Shown here: positions 60,571 through 64,000 of the stretch, in pieces
Position numbering within the stretch: the first letter of the stretch is position 1
How the letters are laid out: every line of letters begins with the position of its first letter
Origin: Actinomadura citrea
GTDB taxonomy: Bacteria > Actinomycetota > Actinomycetes > Streptosporangiales > Streptosporangiaceae
NCBI RefSeq assembly: GCF_013409045.1
Contig: NZ_JACCBT010000001.1
Location: 4,340,001 to 4,404,000 of the forward strand
Length of the DNA: 64,000 nucleotides
Reading direction: 5' to 3'
Program-made: the position numbers and the translations under genes
The notes under the pieces: generated by a model
The model's database searches: none
Seen by the model: only the letters and a program-made list of their open reading frames with translations
Told to the model about the DNA's origin: nothing

Positions 60571-63500
60571 TTGAGCCCCGCCGAGCCGGTCTGGGAACCG
60601 GCCCTCGAAGCCCTGCCGTACCCGCACCGCATGCGGGAGCTCGCCCTGCGGGCCCGCCGTCTCGCCGGGACCCCCGAACTCCGCGAGACCCTCGCCGTCC
60701 TCGCGGCCCGCGGGCCGTACGAACGCCGGACCGCCCTGCACATCGCCCTGGCGGCGCGCGATCTGCCGTACCTGGAACGCGTCCTCGCGGGCCCCGACAT
60801 GGCGCTGCGCCGCGCCGCGCTGCGGGCCGTCCGCACGCTGCCCGTCTCCGACGACGCCGCCGCGGCGGTGCTGGACGACGCGCCCGCCGACCTGCGCCGC
60901 GCGCTCTACAGGACGCTCCGCCACTCCCGACGCGCGGCGCTCGCCGACCGGCTCCTCCCGGACGTCCGCGCCCGCTGGGGCGACCGCGAAGCCGCGGCCA
61001 TCCTGCCGGCCTGCACGAGCGAGACGGTCGCGCGGTCGCTGCCCGACCTGGAGCACGCGGTCACCGGATGGCGCGCGCTGGCCGCACGGCATCCCGGGGC
61101 CTTCCTCGCCCGCGGCCGCGAACAGGCGCATGAATGGTCCTGGTGGAGGCGGTGCAAGGCCGGCCTCCCGGTACTGGCCCGCCACGAGCCGGCGGGGCTC
61201 CTGGAACTGCTGGAGGCGAACGGCTCCCGCCTGGCGCTGACGCAGCTGCCGAGCACCCTCCTCCCCGCACTGTTCAGAGCGGACGCGGTCAGGGCCGCCC
61301 GGGTGGTGCGGCGGGCGGGCCGCCGGAACCGGTACCCGGCCTCGTACTTCGAGCATGTGGGCCGCCTGCCTTCATCGGAGCTCCGGGAGTTCGTCCCTGC
61401 CGACCCGTACTCGCTGCGCGACCTCCTCGCGCACGTCCCGCCGGGCCGCAGGGCGGAGGTCTACGACCTCGCCCGAGGAGACGGGCGGGCGGGCCTGGCG
61501 GCGCGGCCGCTGCTCGCTCTCCTGCCCCCGGACCGGGCGGCCGGCGAGGCCCGCCGGATGCTCCGCCGGCACGGCTCGGTGTGGCACTCGGCGCGGTCCC
61601 GGCTGGACGATCCCGGGATACCGCTGGAGCTCACGGCCCACCTCCCGTACGAGGAGGCGGCCGGGCCGCTGAGGGAGGCGGCGCTCGGCGGGGACCCCCG
61701 GCTGCGCGGGCTCGCCCGCACCCTCCTGGTCGAGGCGACCGCCCGCACCGGCGACGCCGCGCGCCTGCGCGACCTCGTCGCCGGACTCGCGCGCCGCACG
61801 CGCAACGAGCGGGACCCGCTGAGGACGGACCTCATCGCCGCCCTGGCCCGCGTTCCGGTCCGCCTCCTGGACGAGGCGTTCGCCGGGCCGCTGGAGGAGA
61901 TCGCCGCCGCGGCCGTCGGCGCGCGGGACTCCTCCCCGGCCACCCGGCGGAGGCTGCGGGATCTGGCGGGCCGCGTCCTCGCCCACTCGGCGCGGCCCGC
62001 GCTCGTCCGGTGGGCGATCGGCGCCTTGGCCCGGCTCGTGGCCCGGCATGGGACGGAGGTCCTCGACGGCCACCGCCTCGACCGCGTGCTTCCCCGCGGC
62101 CGGGAGCGCGACCTCTTCGCGGAGCTGCGCCCCGAACCGGGTGATCACGTGGTGGTCATCGCGCTGGCCAGGGCTCTCGGGCGGCGGGCGTTCGCGCTGG
62201 CGGGCCTCCAGGAGCTGCTGCGGGCGGCGGTCCGCGAGGCGCCCGAGCCGCTCGCCCGCGAGGCCGCGGCGCTGTGGCTCGCCGACCCGGCGGAGCGCGA
62301 GCGGCGGGCCGCGGCACTGGCGGCCGCCGACGCCTCCGCGATCGTCCTGCCCGAGGTCTGGCGCGTCGTCGCCGGCCGCCGCACCGATCTGCTCCTGCCC
62401 GCCCTGGAGCGCTCCCGGACGGGCCGGTTCGGGGGCCCGGGCGGGGTCCCGGCGATCCAGCCGCAGCACCCCGGCCGCTGGACACCGCGCCAGGTCGGGC
62501 GCGTGCGGGAGCTCCTGGCCTCCCCGGCGGAACCGGTCGACGCCAGGATCGCCGCCGTCGCCTCGCTCGGACGGCTCCCCGGCTGCCTCGACGACCTCGT
62601 CGCCCGTGCGGACGGGGACGGGGAGCCCGCCCTCGCCGAGGCCGCTCTGGAGGCGATGGCGGCCGCGGACCGCCCTGCCGAGGCCCTCGCGGTGCTCCTG
62701 CGCCATGCCCGGGGACCGCGATCGGCGGTCGCGGTGGCGGCGCTGGCACGGGCCGCCGCGTCGGTTCCGCCGTCCCGCCTCGGTCCCGTCCTGGCGGAGG
62801 CCCTGACCGGCCCGGGCGGCACGGTGGCCGTACGCAAGCAGGCGGCCCGGCTGATCGAGCGGCTGCGGGTCCCCGGCGCGGCGGAGGCCCTGCTGCGCGC
62901 GTGGGACGACCCGGGCCTTCACCGGGACGTCCGTGTCGCGGTCGCGGCGGCGCTCCGCCGTATGCCGGAGGACCCTCGTGCGCTCGCCGCGCTGGACGCC
63001 GCCGCCGGGCCGTACACCTCGGAGCAGCTGCTGCGCACGCTCTTCCAGGCCAAACCCACGGAGTACGCGCCCGCGCACCGCCCCGCCTACGCCGCGCTGG
63101 TCCGCAGGCTCGGCGCGGCGGCGGACGGCCCCGGCGTCCGGTTCCGGGCGTCCAAGGCGTTCGCCGCGTGGGCGCGCTGGTACACCGGCGGATTCGACGC
63201 CGTCCTCGCGGCCGTCGCCGATCCCGCCGACCCCGCCGGGGACGACGAGTTGCTCGTGCTCAACGCCCTGGTGCGGGCGGGCTCGGTGGCGGAGGAGGCG
63301 CTCGGCGTGCTGTCCGCCCTGCTCGCCGCGGAGCCGGGCGACCGCGCGCGGGCGCGGATCGCGGCCGTGGCCCACGCGATCGGCGGCCTGCCCGCCGGTC
63401 ACCCGAACGCGCCGCTCTCCCGCCGTGTGGTGGAAATGCTCGCGGGGCACCCCCTCCACCTCGCCGACGCCGTGGACGTCGCGCTCATCTCGGCTCGCCT

Positions 63501-63852
63501 GACCGGCGGCGACGCCTCCCCAGAGCGGGTCGCCGAAGAGCTCGTGGCCTTGGCGGACCTCCTCCGCGGCCGCCCCGTCCTGGCCTCCAGGATCGCCGAC
63601 CGGCGGTTGGACCACGCGCTGGGCGGCCGGGGTGCGCGCGGGAGCGGCGGGCCCGGCCGGCTTCTGCCCGCCGCCCGCGCCCTCACCGGACGGGACTACG
63701 CGGCCTCGCACCTGCTCGCCGTCGGCGTCGTCCGCATGGGCGGCCTGGCCGCCGGGTGGACCGGCGAATGGCGGGACCTCCTGGACGGGCTGCGCCGGTC
63801 CGCCCACGTGGAGGTCCGCCAGGACGCCTGGAGTGTCGTCCCCAGTACGTGA
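60571..63852 (+). CDS. Large alpha-helical repeat protein (HEAT-like), function unknown
   Basis: About 1,093 residues made almost wholly of short Ala/Leu/Arg-rich helical hairpins, for example LRRAALRAVRTLPVSDDAAAAVLDDAPADLRR and VDARIAAVASLGRLPGCLDDLV as spans, resembling HEAT/armadillo repeats. No catalytic motif, signal peptide or membrane span is seen. It should form a long curved scaffold in the cytoplasm. The start is uncertain: TTG 60571 opens at the first helix, with GTG 60508 in frame upstream and ATG 60631 downstream. Relatives exist in actinobacteria but none is characterised to my knowledge. A hairpin follows the stop. Confidence 0.8.
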   Translation: MSPAEPVWEPALEALPYPHRMRELALRARRLAGTPELRETLAVLAARGPYERRTALHIALAARDLPYLERVLAGPDMALRRAALRAVRTLPVSDDAAAAVLDDAPADLRRALYRTLRHSRRAALADRLLPDVRARWGDREAAAILPACTSETVARSLPDLEHAVTGWRALAARHPGAFLARGREQAHEWSWWRRCKAGLPVLARHEPAGLLELLEANGSRLALTQLPSTLLPALFRADAVRAARVVRRAGRRNRYPASYFEHVGRLPSSELREFVPADPYSLRDLLAHVPPGRRAEVYDLARGDGRAGLAARPLLALLPPDRAAGEARRMLRRHGSVWHSARSRLDDPGIPLELTAHLPYEEAAGPLREAALGGDPRLRGLARTLLVEATARTGDAARLRDLVAGLARRTRNERDPLRTDLIAALARVPVRLLDEAFAGPLEEIAAAAVGARDSSPATRRRLRDLAGRVLAHSARPALVRWAIGALARLVARHGTEVLDGHRLDRVLPRGRERDLFAELRPEPGDHVVVIALARALGRRAFALAGLQELLRAAVREAPEPLAREAAALWLADPAERERRAAALAAADASAIVLPEVWRVVAGRRTDLLLPALERSRTGRFGGPGGVPAIQPQHPGRWTPRQVGRVRELLASPAEPVDARIAAVASLGRLPGCLDDLVARADGDGEPALAEAALEAMAAADRPAEALAVLLRHARGPRSAVAVAALARAAASVPPSRLGPVLAEALTGPGGTVAVRKQAARLIERLRVPGAAEALLRAWDDPGLHRDVRVAVAAALRRMPEDPRALAALDAAAGPYTSEQLLRTLFQAKPTEYAPAHRPAYAALVRRLGAAADGPGVRFRASKAFAAWARWYTGGFDAVLAAVADPADPAGDDELLVLNALVRAGSVAEEALGVLSALLAAEPGDRARARIAAVAHAIGGLPAGHPNAPLSRRVVEMLAGHPLHLADAVDVALISARLTGGDASPERVAEELVALADLLRGRPVLASRIADRRLDHALGGRGARGSGGPGRLLPAARALTGRDYAASHLLAVGVVRMGGLAAGWTGEWRDLLDGLRRSAHVEVRQDAWSVVPST

Positions 63853-63865
63853 CCTGCGCCACAGC

Positions 63866-63884
63866 CCGCCGCGGAGCGCGGCGG
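63866..63884 (+). terminator. Hairpin after the repeat-protein gene
   Basis: CCGCCGCG (63866-63873) and CGCGGCGG (63877-63884) form a perfect 8-bp stem with a GAG loop, 13 bases after the stop at 63852. There is no T-run. Confidence 0.6.
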
Positions 63885-63988
63885 CGCGCGAGTACACAAA
63901 GGATCGGGGCCCCGGCTGTCATGTCTGCGAGGGTGAGGGGAGCTGTGAAGTGGCAAGAATGGTTTGAGATCTGGACAAGGAGGTCCCA

Positions 63989-64000
63989 GTGGTCGTGCTG
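63989..64000 (+). CDS. Possible start of a gene cut by the window edge
   Basis: GTG at 63989 follows a strong AAGGAGG (63978-63984) with good spacing and reads Val-Val-Val-Leu to the end of the window. Too little is present for identification. Confidence 0.35.

Overview
The window is very GC-rich DNA with short intergenic gaps. Start and stop codons overlap repeatedly (ATGA, GTGA, TAGTG), and gene content is actinobacterial: HelR-type RNA polymerase motor, ECF and SigF-like sigma factors, a DtxR/IdeR-type iron box, many TetR regulators and a MmyB-type XRE regulator. I infer a soil actinomycete chromosome, possibly Actinomadura or another Thermomonosporaceae. No tRNA, rRNA, CRISPR array, phage or insertion sequence was seen.

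Layout. Positions 0.1-6.1 kb hold acyl-CoA and aldehyde metabolism genes (C26 amidotransferase, HSL esterase, crotonase, acyl-CoA dehydrogenase, aldehyde dehydrogenase, TetR). At 6.2-12.2 kb is a beta-glucoside module: ROK repressor, a palindromic operator, ABC sugar importer and GH1 beta-glucosidase. At 12.2-16.2 kb lie a single-chain acyl-CoA carboxylase and an orphan LivG-like ATPase. At 16.3-25.3 kb come an SDR, HelR, TetR plus two NTF2-like proteins behind a clear promoter/operator, a two-subunit acyl-CoA dehydrogenase behind another operator, a D-cysteine desulfhydrase-like enzyme, an adenylate kinase paralogue and a universal stress protein. At 25.5-28.2 kb are an XdhC-like protein, a zinc alcohol dehydrogenase and an ECF sigma factor with an NTF2-like tail.

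The region at 28.3-34.1 kb is a 4-hydroxybenzoate/protocatechuate operon: pcaI remnant, pcaH, pcaG, pcaB, pcaD, pcaC, an IclR regulator and pobA. Two nearly identical 15-bp palindromes lie before the remnant and before pobA and probably bind the regulator. The 3-oxoadipate CoA-transferase has been lost here except for about 48 N-terminal codons.

The region at 34.4-50.97 kb carries a PAP2-type membrane enzyme, cyanophycin synthetase and cyanophycinase, a TetR regulator, an ABC1 kinase, a siderophore-interacting reductase under an iron box, a secreted beta-lactamase-fold hydrolase, a cyclase/TPP-enzyme pair, glpF-glpK, a secreted protease, a SigF-like sigma factor and tandem fluoride-channel genes.

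The region at 51.2-55.8 kb is a minus-strand glycan cluster: a carbamoyltransferase remnant, GT9 heptosyltransferase-like, a glycosyltransferase remnant, GT4, a 21-codon coupled ORF, an HldE-like kinase/adenylyltransferase and an SDR. At least two of its genes survive only as end fragments, so it looks like an ADP-heptose-type pathway decaying by internal deletions that spare the coupled gene ends. The window closes with an MFS exporter and its divergent XRE regulator, a small membrane protein, a YbhB-like protein, an aldo/keto reductase, a 1,093-residue repeat protein, and the possible first codons of another gene.
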